The notes below the pieces were generated by a model that was not told where the DNA came from, made no database searches, and was given only the letters and a program-made list of their open reading frames with translations. Shown in pieces: positions 26,526 through 35,611 of a DNA stretch of 64,000 bases. Within the stretch, counting starts at the first letter, position 1, and each line of letters opens with the position of its first letter. The stretch is from assembly GCF_016595275.2 (NCBI RefSeq), contig NZ_JAENIQ020000003.1, positions 62,001-126,000 on the forward strand, in the 5' to 3' direction. The DNA is from Corynebacterium pygosceleis. Lineage in GTDB: Bacteria > Actinomycetota > Actinomycetes > Mycobacteriales > Mycobacteriaceae. The position numbers and the translations under genes were made by a program.

Positions 26526-27830
26526 ATGTTCGGAACATTCGTCATCGGCCTGATCGTGGTGGTCTGGCTGTTCGTGCTCCTTCCACTCGTGCTGCGCAAC
26601 CGCAGGCCCATCCGCCACGCGGGCGAGGGACTCGACGACACCCGCATCGTCTTCGCCGGGGACAGTGCCACACCGGCGCCCCGTCGTCGACCGCGACTCG
26701 GCCCGATCGACACACACGGTGACGGTCCGGAGACGGACACCTCACCCCGCGACACCGTCGGTGAGTATGAACTCCTCGACAACGCGGAGTCCGACACCGC
26801 AGAAGCCGGTGAGCCCGATGTCCCGGACCCCCGTGACGGGGACGGATACCGGGAGGAACAGCGGGAACACGGCCGCTCCGTCATCGGGCGTTTCCTCGCC
26901 ACTCTTCTCGGACGTGACACGGGTACCGGGGAAGACGACGGGTTCCCCGGTACGGAGGAGACCGACGGGGACACCGGAGCCGCAGCCGTCAGTGACCGCA
27001 GGCGGGCCGCCGCAGAGGAGATCCGCAGCAGGATGCGCAGCCGCACCCGTACCACCGAACAGGACACCATCGAGATCCTCGAGGGGGAAGTGGTCCCGGA
27101 ACTGCCGGCGCTCGCCGCCCAGTCCGAAACCGTGGACACCGTGGTGGTCTCCGCCGCCGACTTCGACGAAGACGACGAAGAAGCCTTCCGTCACGATGAC
27201 GCGTACACCGATCCCGCGGATCTCCTGCACCCGGCGGGCGACTACCGCCCCGCCGACGACACCGGCGAGGAATACGACTACGGCGACGAACCCCGGGTCG
27301 TCGACATCGCAGAGGCGGAGGACACCGAACCGGAACTCACCGACGAGGACATCGCCTTCGCCGCCAGCCGCCGCGGGCGGGGCGGATTCGACCCCGAAAC
27401 CCACGACGCCTACGCGGCGGCACGGTTCCGGCGTCGTCAGCGCACCCTGATCATCCTCGCGGTGCTCCTGCCGGTGGGCCTCGGGATCGGTTTCCTGTTC
27501 GGTGGACCGTACTGGCTCGCCCCGGCGGCCGTCGGGCTGCTGCTCGGCATGTACCTCTACGCACTGCGCACCCAGGTCATGGCGGAACAGGAACTCCGTG
27601 CCCGCCGAATCCGCCAGATCCGCCGCGCCCGGCTCGGGGTACGCAACGCCGCCGACGCCGAACTCGGGGTCCCCGCACGCCTGCGGCGCCCCGGTGCCAT
27701 CGTCCTGGAGATCGACGACGAGAGCCCCGACTTCCACGAACTCGAACTCCGCGAGGGCCACGCGGCGGCCGGACCGGACGAGGACACGGTGATCGACCTG
27801 TCGACCTACCACCCGCGCCGGGCGGGCTGA
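26526..27830 (+). CDS. sepX: Divisome protein SepX/GlpR
   Basis: A 434-residue membrane protein of the actinobacterial division apparatus. An N-terminal membrane helix (TFVIGLIVVVWLFVLLPLVL) with an adjacent RNRRPIRHAGEGLDDTR segment is the family hallmark. A long acidic, disordered middle (about residues 60-290) leads to two further helices (LIILAVLLPVGLGIGFLF and WLAPAAVGLLLGMYLY) and a basic tail. In Streptomyces and Corynebacterium such proteins interact with the FtsZ-ring machinery. The start is taken at the ATG before the helix, with GAAGGTGG upstream; the open frame before it is not conserved-looking. Confidence 0.82.
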   Translation: MFGTFVIGLIVVVWLFVLLPLVLRNRRPIRHAGEGLDDTRIVFAGDSATPAPRRRPRLGPIDTHGDGPETDTSPRDTVGEYELLDNAESDTAEAGEPDVPDPRDGDGYREEQREHGRSVIGRFLATLLGRDTGTGEDDGFPGTEETDGDTGAAAVSDRRRAAAEEIRSRMRSRTRTTEQDTIEILEGEVVPELPALAAQSETVDTVVVSAADFDEDDEEAFRHDDAYTDPADLLHPAGDYRPADDTGEEYDYGDEPRVVDIAEAEDTEPELTDEDIAFAASRRGRGGFDPETHDAYAAARFRRRQRTLIILAVLLPVGLGIGFLFGGPYWLAPAAVGLLLGMYLYALRTQVMAEQELRARRIRQIRRARLGVRNAADAELGVPARLRRPGAIVLEIDDESPDFHELELREGHAAAGPDEDTVIDLSTYHPRRAG

Positions 27831-27999
27831 CCGGGCGACCGGAGCGTCCTCCGTCCGGGCCGGTCAGAGGCCTCGTGCCGGGAGCGCCGCACCCAAATTG
27901 TGTCGTCGGGCCTGTCGGCGTAACATGTCCACCAGCACCGAGCGGTCCGGTCTACACCGGGCTTCGGTACCCAGGTGAATCCCGAGGGAAACACCACAA

Positions 28000-28075
28000 G
28001 GGGCTATAGCGCAGTTGGTAGCGCGCCTCGTTCGCATCGAGGAGGTCAGGGGTTCGATTCCCCTTAGCTCCACCA
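28000..28075 (+). tRNA. tRNA-Ala (anticodon CGC)
   Basis: A complete cloverleaf. The acceptor strands GGGGCTA and TAGCTCC pair over seven bases with one G-T wobble. The anticodon stem CCTCG/CGAGG encloses the loop TTCGCAT with anticodon CGC (reads GCG, alanine), and the T arm contains GGTTCGATTCC. The CCA end is encoded (28073-28075). A T-rich terminator follows immediately. Confidence 0.95.
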
Positions 28076-28077
28076 CT

Positions 28078-28102
28078 GAACCCCCTGCACAGCAGGGGGT
28101 TC
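28078..28102 (+). terminator. Terminator after tRNA-Ala
   Basis: GAACCCCCTGC pairs perfectly with GCAGGGGGTTC across the loop ACA, followed by TCTTCATTTCTTC. It starts three bases after the CCA of the tRNA. Confidence 0.85.
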
Positions 28103-28142
28103 TCTTCATTTCTTCGGGGGAGGTGGTTCCCGAAGTACCGGG

Positions 28143-28958
28143 TCACTTGTCCGTACCCGGGCGTTCCACCAGCCGGACGGCCAACGGCGGGGTCCCGATG
28201 GTGATTCCGTTTTCGGCGAAGGAGCCCAGGACGTGCTCGATCACCGCGTCCTGGGCTTCCTTGGTGTCGAGTTGTCGGGCGCTGGTCCAGAATCTCAGGT
28301 CCAGCTGTATCGTCCCGGTGCCGTCGATCCGCGAGAAGAGTGCCTGGGCGGGTGGGTCGGAGAGCACGCTAGGGAGTTCGCGGATGGCGTTGAGTGCCAC
28401 GGTCCGGGCCGCCGGCAGGTCTGTTCCCGATGTCAGATCGAAGGTGACGGTCGTGCGGACGTACTCGAAGCCCGTCTGCACGGTGACGATCTCGGAGTGC
28501 AGCGCGGAGTTCGGGATGAGCACCAGTCGTCCGTCGAAGGTTCGGATCGCGGTGTGGGACAACTGCATCTCCACGACGGTGCCCGCGTGGTCCTTCAGGG
28601 ATATCTGGTCTCCGACTCGGAACCGGTCCCGGGCGAGGATGACCATTCCGGCGAACATGTTGCCCAGCACCGTCTGGAAGGCGATGCCGATCGCCAGGGA
28701 GAACAGTCCGATCCCGCCGAGGATGTCGACGGGTTTGACGCTGGGGAAGACGATGGTCAGGGCCGCGCCGAGGGAGATGACGATCACGGCTGCCTGGACC
28801 AGACCCGCGAACACCCGGCGGGAGGAGTCGCTGCGGCCCCGCCAGTGCAGGAATCGGGAGGTCGCCCAGTTCAACGCGCGGGACAGTACGTAGCCGCACA
28901 GGGCGACGGTGAGTCCGAGGAGGACCGCCTGCCAGGTGATCGGTGGAAGTTCGAGCAT
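28143..28958 (-). CDS. Small-conductance mechanosensitive channel, MscS family
   Basis: A 271-residue MscS-like channel with three membrane helices; the pore-lining third helix is GGIGLFSLAIGIAFQTVLGN, followed by the beta domain (GDQISLKDHAGTVVEM, with IPNSALHSEIV). It gates under tension and jettisons small solutes. It lacks the long C-terminal extension of corynebacterial MscCG, so it is a second, simpler channel. The frame is open far upstream, but ATG 28958 gives the family N-terminus. The 355-base gap upstream (28959-29313) holds no gene that I can support; it contains the promoters of this gene and of galE. Confidence 0.87.
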   Translation of the reverse strand: MLELPPITWQAVLLGLTVALCGYVLSRALNWATSRFLHWRGRSDSSRRVFAGLVQAAVIVISLGAALTIVFPSVKPVDILGGIGLFSLAIGIAFQTVLGNMFAGMVILARDRFRVGDQISLKDHAGTVVEMQLSHTAIRTFDGRLVLIPNSALHSEIVTVQTGFEYVRTTVTFDLTSGTDLPAARTVALNAIRELPSVLSDPPAQALFSRIDGTGTIQLDLRFWTSARQLDTKEAQDAVIEHVLGSFAENGITIGTPPLAVRLVERPGTDK

Positions 28959-29313
28959 CTGGGGGCGGTTCCTTCGCGTTGTCGGCCGGTCCGGGGCGGG
29001 AGTCCCGGTGATGCCAGGGTAACGGGGTGCCCCGCACCAGCGCCAGAGAACGGGACAGGGGACCGGTCCCGGAACGTCCGGGGTGAAGATGATGCTCCCG
29101 GCCCGTGTGTCGTGGGATGACGATCCCGCAGCACAGAAGCTGAATCCGGAAGATGCCGGTGAATCATCCGGTTCCCCGGCGGTGTCCCGCCTGATGTCGG
29201 TCAGGCAGTGATAGGTTCGGTGGAAACGAGACCGTTCCGTTACCGCGGACAGGGGGCGGCGTCCACGACCCCGAACCTGCCCCGCGGCAGACGAACCCAG
29301 GCAAGGAACCCAC

Positions 29314-30321
29314 ATGGACATTCTCATCACCGGCGGCGCAGGCTTCATCGGATCGACGGTCGGCTCCGCGTTGATGGAGCTCGGCCACAACGTCATCGTG
29401 CTGGACAACTTCTCCACCGGCAGGCGGGAGTTCGTCACCGACCGCACCGTGTACGAGGGCGACATCGCGGACCGGTCCGTGGTGGACCGTATCTTCGCCG
29501 AGCACCCGGACATCGCGGTCACGATCCACTGTGCGGCGTCGATCGTCGTCCCCGAGTCCGTCGCGGAGCCGATCAGGTACTACCGGAACAATGTCGGGGG
29601 AACGCTCGAGCTCGTCGATGCGCTGCTCGCCAACGGCTGCCGACGGATCATCTTCTCCTCGTCGGCGTCCATCTACGCGGTCCGGGAGGATTTCGCGGTG
29701 GACGAGGACTGTGACATCTCGCCGACCAGTCCCTACGCACGCACCAAGGCCCACGTCGAGGGCATGCTGCGGGACATCGCCCACGGCACCGACCTGAAGG
29801 TCCTGTCCCTGCGTTACTTCAACCCGATCGGCTCCGACCCGAAGATGCGCACCGGTCTCCAGCTGGAGTTCCCCTCCCACGCCATGGGCAAGATGATCGA
29901 GGCGAGGAACGCGGGCAGGCCGTTCACGGTGACAGGTGTCGAGTGGCCCACCCGGGACGGATCCGGGATCCGCGACTACATCCACGTCTGGGACCTCGCC
30001 CAGGCGCACTGCCGGGCCGTGGAGCGTTTCGACGACGTGGTCCCGGGCACCGACGCCGAAAGCTCCTACCGTGTCATCAACCTGGGCACCGGCGACGGAA
30101 CCACGGTGTTCGAGCTGACCGACGCCTTCTCCCGGGTCTCGGGTGAGAAGCTGGAGGTCGTCACCGGGCCGCCGCGTCCGGGGGATGTCGCGGGTGCGTT
30201 CACCCGGTCGCGCCGGGCGAAGGACGAGTTGGGCTGGGTGGCCGAGCATTCCATTGACGAGGGGATCGCCGACACCCTGAGGTGGTTCGAGGTCCGCGGG
30301 GGCATTCTCGAGGGGTTCTAG
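29314..30321 (+). CDS. galE: UDP-glucose 4-epimerase
   Basis: A 335-residue short-chain dehydrogenase-type epimerase interconverting UDP-glucose and UDP-galactose, the source of galactan in the corynebacterial cell wall. The NAD-binding motif is GGAGFIGSTVG at the N-terminus; the catalytic serine/tyrosine/lysine set is SSSASIYA and PYARTK. AAGGAA lies about six bases before the start. UDP-galactose specificity is assumed from overall similarity; UDP-GlcNAc epimerases share these motifs. Confidence 0.88.
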   Translation: MDILITGGAGFIGSTVGSALMELGHNVIVLDNFSTGRREFVTDRTVYEGDIADRSVVDRIFAEHPDIAVTIHCAASIVVPESVAEPIRYYRNNVGGTLELVDALLANGCRRIIFSSSASIYAVREDFAVDEDCDISPTSPYARTKAHVEGMLRDIAHGTDLKVLSLRYFNPIGSDPKMRTGLQLEFPSHAMGKMIEARNAGRPFTVTGVEWPTRDGSGIRDYIHVWDLAQAHCRAVERFDDVVPGTDAESSYRVINLGTGDGTTVFELTDAFSRVSGEKLEVVTGPPRPGDVAGAFTRSRRAKDELGWVAEHSIDEGIADTLRWFEVRGGILEGF

Positions 30322-30366
30322 GGGCGTCCCCCGGGGGGCGGGGATCCACCGGGTAGTCTGTCCATC

Positions 30367-30771
30367 ATGGATAAACCGGTTGTCAGGGACGGCATGCTGC
30401 TGGTGTTTCGGGTGGTTCTCGGTCTGGTGTTCGTGGCGCACGGCTGGGACAAACTCTTCTTCACCGGTATCACCGAGACCACCGGACAGTTCAGCGCGGC
30501 GGGGGTGCCGCAGCCGAAACTGTCGGCGTGGATCGCCGCGCTCGCGGAGCTCGTCGGTGGCGGGATGCTGGTCGTCGGGTTGCTCGCGACCTTCGCCGCG
30601 GTGGGCCTCGCCCTCCTGATGGCCTGCGCGTTCTATTTCGTTCACCTCGGTTCGACGGTGTTCGTCGCCGAGGGGGGTTTCGAGTACGTCGTCGTGCTCG
30701 TCGTGGCACTCCTCATGATCGTGGTGTTCGGTCCGGGGCGGGCGAGCATCGACGGGGTCCTGGGTAGATGA
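30367..30771 (+). CDS. DoxX family membrane protein
   Basis: A 134-residue four-helix membrane protein of the DoxX family (VVLGLVFVAHGWDKLFFTG, then QFSAAGVPQPKLSAWIAALA). Related mycobacterial proteins participate in thiol-oxidative stress complexes, but the exact role is unknown. TAGTCT (30354-30359) is seven bases before the ATG, a leaderless promoter. The stop overlaps the start of the next gene (ATGA), so the two are translationally coupled. Confidence 0.85.
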   Translation: MDKPVVRDGMLLVFRVVLGLVFVAHGWDKLFFTGITETTGQFSAAGVPQPKLSAWIAALAELVGGGMLVVGLLATFAAVGLALLMACAFYFVHLGSTVFVAEGGFEYVVVLVVALLMIVVFGPGRASIDGVLGR

Positions 30772-31460
30772 TCGACTGCGTCGAGGTCCAGCGGGCGTTG
30801 TCGGCCCGGTTGGACGGGGAACCCGCCGGTATCGACGATGATGTCGTCGACGCACATGTCGCGGCGTGCGGGGAGTGCCGTGCCTTCCTCGATTCAGCTG
30901 CGGCACTGAACCGTCAGCTGAAGCTGTCGACGGCGTCTGAGTCGGGGCCGATGGTCCCACCGGATCTGTCCGCGTCGATTCTCGCCGGTATCGAGCCGGA
31001 GATGCGGCGTCGTGCCGCGACCCGGGCTTTCGGTCTGGCGTTGTCGCGTGTGGCTCTCGTCGGGCTCGGTGTCGCCTACGTCATCTGGGCGATCGTGCTG
31101 CTGGGGTCGTCGGCGGCGGTGTCGGCTCCGCCGGCTGATCCGTTGATCGACACCTCGGTCACGGCGGGGTTGTTCGTCGATGCCGCAGCGGTGCGGCTGG
31201 CGCTCGGTGTCGGCCTGTTCTTCGCGGCGTGGCGCCCCCGGAACGCCGCCGGAATGCTGCCGGTGTACGGGGCACTGTGGGCGTTCAGCTTCGGTTTCGC
31301 GACCCGGGAGGTGGTGCTCGGGTACGCGAGTGCGTCGGATGTCTTCGGTCTGGTTCTGCTGCTCGTGTCCACCCTTGTTCTGCTGTGGACCTGGCTGTCG
31401 GGTTTCGGTCTGGCGGCCATGGGGCGGGCCTGGCGTGCGGTGACGGCGCAGCCGGACTGA
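30768..31460 (+). CDS. Zinc-finger (zf-HC2) domain-containing membrane protein
   Basis: A 230-residue protein with an anti-sigma-factor-like zinc-binding N-terminus (DAHVAACGECRAFLDSAAAL, a HxxxCxxC pattern) and five or so membrane helices covering residues 85-225. Similar proteins sit next to DoxX genes in actinobacteria. No sigma-factor gene is adjacent, so an anti-sigma function is doubtful. The start overlaps the DoxX stop by four bases, indicating one operon. Confidence 0.75.
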   Translation: MIDCVEVQRALSARLDGEPAGIDDDVVDAHVAACGECRAFLDSAAALNRQLKLSTASESGPMVPPDLSASILAGIEPEMRRRAATRAFGLALSRVALVGLGVAYVIWAIVLLGSSAAVSAPPADPLIDTSVTAGLFVDAAAVRLALGVGLFFAAWRPRNAAGMLPVYGALWAFSFGFATREVVLGYASASDVFGLVLLLVSTLVLLWTWLSGFGLAAMGRAWRAVTAQPD

Positions 31461-31582
31461 ACGCCGCCGCGGCCCGTGCGCAGCGGCTGTGTGCCTCACC
31501 GGTGACCGTGGCAGACTGGGGCGGGGACCGTGCCCGTTTCGGGACCCGTTTTCTGAAATCGATTCCGGGAGCTGAACGCGTC

Positions 31583-32827
31583 ATGAGTTTCGTCGATCAC
31601 GCCATCATCTGGCACGTCTATCCGTTGGGGTTCACCGCGGCCCCGGTACGGCCCTCCGGGCCCGGGGAGCGCGAACTCACCCACCGGCTTCCGGCGCTGG
31701 TCAACTGGCTCGATCACGCCGTCGGGCTGGGCTTCAACGTGATCCAGCTGGGGCCCGTGTTCGAGTCGACGTCCCACGGGTACGACACCCTGGATTTCCT
31801 GCGCATCGACCCGCGACTCGGGGACGACGGGGATTTCGATGAGTTGATCGACGCCGCCACCGACCGTGGGATCGGGATCCTTCTCGACGGTGTGTTCAAC
31901 CATGTCGGCAGTGAGCATCCGCTGGTGCGTCAGGCACTCGACGAGGGGCCCGAGGGTGAATACGCCGGCATGTTCCGGATCTCCTTCGACGGAGACGACG
32001 CCACGGTGGGTACCTTCGAGGGGCATGAGGGCCTGGTCGAGTTCAACCACGAGGATCCGCGGGTCGCGGATCTGGTCGTGGAGGTGATGCTGCACTGGTT
32101 GCGGCGGGGGATCGCCGGGTGGCGGCTGGACGCGGTCTACGCCGTCCCGGCCGAGTTCTGGCGCTCCGTTCTCCCCCGTGTGCGGGAGGAGTTCCCCGAC
32201 TGCTACATCTACGGTGAGATGATCCACGGTGACTACGCGGATTACGTGCGGAGGTCCGGGGTCGACTCGATCACGGCCTATGAGCTGTGGAAGGCGACGT
32301 GGAGCTCACTCAGGGACGAGAACTTCTTCGAACTGGAGTGGTGTCTGCGCAGGCACGACGAGTTGCTGGACACGTTCACCCCGTACACGTTCGTCGGCAA
32401 CCACGACGTGACCCGGATCGCCACGAAGGTGGGGCCGGAGAAAGCCGCGGTCGCCGCTGCCGTGTTGTTCACCGTCGGTGGTGTTCCCGCGGTCTACTAC
32501 GGAGACGAGTCCGGGATCGAGGGGGAGAAGTACGAGCGGGTCGGTGGGGACGACGAGATCCGGCCGGCGTTCCCCGCGACACCGGACGAACTCGGGGAGG
32601 AAGGGGCGTGGTTGCGTGGTGTGCATCATGATCTGATCGCGCTCCGCCGGAACCATCCGTGGTTGGTCCGCGCCCGTGTGGAGACCGTCGAGCTGTCGAA
32701 CACCACCTACAGCTACGACTGTGTCGGGGAGGGGGGAGAACGGTTGCGGGTCGCACTGGTCCTCGAACCGTCTCCGGCGGTGCGGATCACCCGTGACGGG
32801 GAAGAGATCTACGGCCACGGGGAATGA
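31583..32827 (+). CDS. Alpha-amylase family protein (GH13), cytoplasmic
   Basis: A 414-residue GH13 enzyme without a signal peptide. The four family regions are visible: LLDGVFNHVGSEH, the nucleophile Asp183 in GWRLDAVYAV, the acid/base Glu212 in YIYGEMIHG and Asp275 in FVGNHDVTRIA. It ends with a short beta C-domain. Likely substrates are internal alpha-glucans or maltooligosaccharides, but glucosyltransferase activity cannot be excluded. ATG 31583 is chosen for its GGGAG site and the family start (DHAIIWHVYPLGF); the frame upstream is a shadow of the previous gene. Confidence 0.85.
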   Translation: MSFVDHAIIWHVYPLGFTAAPVRPSGPGERELTHRLPALVNWLDHAVGLGFNVIQLGPVFESTSHGYDTLDFLRIDPRLGDDGDFDELIDAATDRGIGILLDGVFNHVGSEHPLVRQALDEGPEGEYAGMFRISFDGDDATVGTFEGHEGLVEFNHEDPRVADLVVEVMLHWLRRGIAGWRLDAVYAVPAEFWRSVLPRVREEFPDCYIYGEMIHGDYADYVRRSGVDSITAYELWKATWSSLRDENFFELEWCLRRHDELLDTFTPYTFVGNHDVTRIATKVGPEKAAVAAAVLFTVGGVPAVYYGDESGIEGEKYERVGGDDEIRPAFPATPDELGEEGAWLRGVHHDLIALRRNHPWLVRARVETVELSNTTYSYDCVGEGGERLRVALVLEPSPAVRITRDGEEIYGHGE

Positions 32828-32832
32828 GACGA

Positions 32833-32877
32833 CGCCGCAGTCGCTGGCGGCCGGTGGGCGCGGCGGCGACTGCGGCG
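32833..32877. terminator. Bidirectional hairpin between convergent genes
   Basis: CGCCGCAGTCGC (32833-32844) pairs perfectly with GCGACTGCGGCG (32866-32877). It fills the 53-base gap between the converging amylase and pmt genes and probably ends both transcripts. Confidence 0.6.
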
Positions 32878-32880
32878 CGG

Positions 32881-34503
32881 CTACTTCCAGCTGCGCAGCC
32901 ACATCAGTGAGTTGAAGTGGTCGTCGGTGATGCGGAACCCGTAGAAGATCGGCAGGAAATAGCAGAACAGTGTCACGGTGAGCGCCAGATAACAGATGAC
33001 GCCGAGGCCACCGGTGGTGAGCTTCCGTGGGAACGGTACCCGGGGGAACCTGATCCGTGCGGGACCGCCGGTCCGGGCGATCTGGGCGAGTGTGATCGCC
33101 AGCAGTACGACGGTGAAGGGCACCATCGCGGTGGCGTAGAAGAAGTACATCTGGCGGTCGTAGGCGATGAGCCACGGGAGCCATCCCGCCGTGAAGCCGG
33201 TGACGGGTACCGCGAAACGGAGGTCACGCCGGATGACGAGGCACCAGATCCCCCACAGGACGACGGGTACCGTCAGCCACCAGACCGCCGGGTTGCCGAA
33301 GAGCATGATCATGCGGCGGCAGGTGTCGTCGCCGCATTCCAACCCCGTTTCCGAGAAGTAGAGGATCGGTCGGGTCGCGGCCAACCAGGACCAGGGTTTC
33401 GAGTCCCACGGGTGGCTGTGCCCACCGGAACTGGTCAGGGAGGCGTGGAAGGTGAGGACACGCTGGTGGTAGTAGACCCACCCGGCCAGTGCGTCGGGAA
33501 GCGCACTCAGCGGTGAATCCGGGGCGATGTCGCCGTTGACGGCTGAATGACGGTACACGCCGGTCTCCGAGGCGAACCACGCCCGCCAGCTCCACGCGTA
33601 CACGAGGACCGGAACGATGACGATCGAGGCGAACGCCGGGAAAGCGTCGCGGAGGAGCATCCCCGAGAACGGCCGGGCGATGCGGTAGTGGTGGCGCAGC
33701 CAGATGTCGAGACACACCGTCAGGACACCGAAGAAGGCCATGTAGTACAGGCCGGACCATTTGACCGACAGTGTCAGACCGAGCAGGATGCCGCAGCCGA
33801 AACGCCACCACCGGAACCCGACCCTCGGTCCGATCCCCCGGGAGACCTCCCGGAGCGTCCCGTCGGCCCACGCACGGTGGTACCTGCGCCACACCTCATC
33901 GAAATCCCTGGCGAGACAGTACGCCGCTGCGGTGACGAAGAACGCCTGGAAGATGTCCAGCATGCCGAACCGGGAGGACACGAGAAGTACGCCCTCGACC
34001 AACGCCAGCACGCCCGCGGCGGCGGTGGCGACGGGGGAACCGGTGAGACGGCGGGTCAGCGCCATCACCGTCAGGACCGTCGCGACACCGAAGAGCGCCG
34101 TACTCAACCGCCACCCCAGGGGGGTGTACCCGAAGATCATCTCACCGTAGGCGAGGAGCTGCTTCGCGAGCGGCGGATGCACCACCAGACCGAAACCGGG
34201 ATTCGATTCAATACCGCCGGTGACAGGATTCCCGGCGGAGCGGACCATGTCCCACGCCTGGGGTACGTAGTGCTTCTCGTCGAAGACCGGGGTCCCGTTT
34301 CCGGTGGCGAAGGACAACCGGAAGAAACGGGTCAGGAGGGCGAGAATCCCTATGCCCAGGAACGTCCAGGTGTCGGTCCGCGTCCATGGACGGGGCGCCG
34401 GCCCGGTGGGATCCGGGAGCCGGAAACGCCGTTCCGTGGGCTCCGCCGTAGGTGGCGTGGCCCCGGTTTCGGTGGTCGGTGGGGAGGTGGGTGCATCGGT
34501 CAC
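32881..34503 (-). CDS. pmt: Polyprenyl-phosphate-mannose:protein O-mannosyltransferase
   Basis: A 540-residue GT39/GT-C glycosyltransferase that attaches mannose to serine or threonine of exported proteins. After a disordered proline-rich N-terminus come about ten membrane helices; the catalytic acidic pair of the first loop is in NGTPVFDEKHYVPQAW, and the conserved HPPLAKQLLA follows. A tryptophan-rich loop (HSHPWDSKPWSWLAATRP) is also typical. It corresponds to Rv1002c, likewise divergent from rsmI. The GTG start is seven bases after TAGACT (34516-34511), so it is probably leaderless. Confidence 0.93.
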   Translation of the reverse strand: MTDAPTSPPTTETGATPPTAEPTERRFRLPDPTGPAPRPWTRTDTWTFLGIGILALLTRFFRLSFATGNGTPVFDEKHYVPQAWDMVRSAGNPVTGGIESNPGFGLVVHPPLAKQLLAYGEMIFGYTPLGWRLSTALFGVATVLTVMALTRRLTGSPVATAAAGVLALVEGVLLVSSRFGMLDIFQAFFVTAAAYCLARDFDEVWRRYHRAWADGTLREVSRGIGPRVGFRWWRFGCGILLGLTLSVKWSGLYYMAFFGVLTVCLDIWLRHHYRIARPFSGMLLRDAFPAFASIVIVPVLVYAWSWRAWFASETGVYRHSAVNGDIAPDSPLSALPDALAGWVYYHQRVLTFHASLTSSGGHSHPWDSKPWSWLAATRPILYFSETGLECGDDTCRRMIMLFGNPAVWWLTVPVVLWGIWCLVIRRDLRFAVPVTGFTAGWLPWLIAYDRQMYFFYATAMVPFTVVLLAITLAQIARTGGPARIRFPRVPFPRKLTTGGLGVICYLALTVTLFCYFLPIFYGFRITDDHFNSLMWLRSWK

Positions 34504-34599
34504 CCGACCGAGTCTATTGGTTGTGCTGCCGCCACGACAGTGCGGAGGCCCGGCACCGTGTCGACGGCGTGCCGGGGCGGGGTGTGGGAGACTGGCCGC

Positions 34600-35454
34600 A
34601 TGCAGTCTGAATCCCAGCAGCGTCAGTTACCGACAGGTGTGATCGTGGCCGCGACCCCGTTGGGGAACGTCGCGGATGCGTCCCCCCGGCTCGCCGCCGC
34701 GCTCGAGTTCGCCGATGTGATCGCGGCGGAGGACACCCGGCGGACCTCCGCGCTGGCGGCGGCTCTCGATGTCCGGCCGCGAGGGCGGATCCTCTCGAAT
34801 TTCGACCACAACGAGGTCGGTCGTGTGCGGCAGCTCCTCGATGTCGCACGGACGGGGACCGTTGTCGTCGTCAGTGACGCAGGTATGCCCAGTGTCTCGG
34901 ATCCGGGGTTCCCGTTGGTTGACGCGGCGCATGACGCGGGTATCCCGGTGACGTGTTTCCCCGGTCCCTCCGCCGTACCGACGGCGCTGGCGTTGTCGGG
35001 TATCCCCGTGGGCAGGTTCTGCTTCGAGGGGTTCGCGCCCCGGAAACACGGGGCACGGGTCGCCTGGTTGGAGGAACTCGTCGCCGAGCGGCGTGCCGTG
35101 TGTTTCTTCGAGTCGCCGCACCGGCTCGCGCAGACACTGGCGGACGCGGCGGTGGTGCTCGGTGGTGCCCGTCGGGCGGCGGTCTGCCGGGAACTCACCA
35201 AGACCTATGAAGAAGTGAGACGGGGTACACTGGACGAGCTCGCCGAGTGGGCCGACGGGGGTGTAAGGGGTGAGATTTCCGTGGTCATAGAGGGTGCGCG
35301 ACCCGTCACCAGAGATGTCGCCGATCTCGTGGAGGAGGCGGAGGGCAGGGCTGCCTCCGGTGAACGCCTGAAGACGGTCTGCGCGGAACTCGCCGCTGCG
35401 CACGGGGTCTCCAAGAAACAGATCTACGACGGAGTTGTGGCACTCCGTGACTGA
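34600..35454 (+). CDS. rsmI: 16S rRNA (cytidine-1402-2'-O)-methyltransferase
   Basis: A 284-residue SAM-dependent methyltransferase of the tetrapyrrole methylase fold that modifies C1402 of 16S rRNA. Markers are VIVAATPLGNVADASPRLA, VIAAEDTRRTSAL, VVSDAGMPSVSDPGF, GPSAVPTALALSGIP and FFESPHRLAQTL. GAGACT (34588-34593) lies six bases before the ATG; no ribosome binding site is evident. It shares its 96-base upstream region with the divergent pmt gene. Confidence 0.93.
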   Translation: MQSESQQRQLPTGVIVAATPLGNVADASPRLAAALEFADVIAAEDTRRTSALAAALDVRPRGRILSNFDHNEVGRVRQLLDVARTGTVVVVSDAGMPSVSDPGFPLVDAAHDAGIPVTCFPGPSAVPTALALSGIPVGRFCFEGFAPRKHGARVAWLEELVAERRAVCFFESPHRLAQTLADAAVVLGGARRAAVCRELTKTYEEVRRGTLDELAEWADGGVRGEISVVIEGARPVTRDVADLVEEAEGRAASGERLKTVCAELAAAHGVSKKQIYDGVVALRD

Positions 35455-35465
35455 AATGTTGCCGA

Positions 35466-35514
35466 GTTGTTACCCGTTTCGGCCGGCATCCGCTCTGGTC
35501 AGGGGAGATGCCGG
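35466..35514 (+). promoter_or_regulatory. betP upstream region: MtrA-like word and hairpin
   Basis: GTTGTTACC at 35466-35474 is identical to a word in the rpfB promoter and shares TTGTTAC with the M23 peptidase promoter. Just after it CCGGCATC (35483-35490) pairs with GATGCCGG (35507-35514), which may be the rsmI terminator. betP is a known MtrA target in C. glutamicum; site assignment here is inference. A perfect TGATTAATCA palindrome (35578-35587) lies nearer to the start. Confidence 0.4.
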
Positions 35515-35611
35515 ATGAGCAGAGGTGCGATCCACCGTGCTTTCACCTTAAGACGGCGGTAAAAAATGCTGGTCATTTGATTAATCAGGGCTTTGGCACC
35601 ATGTTGGAACC

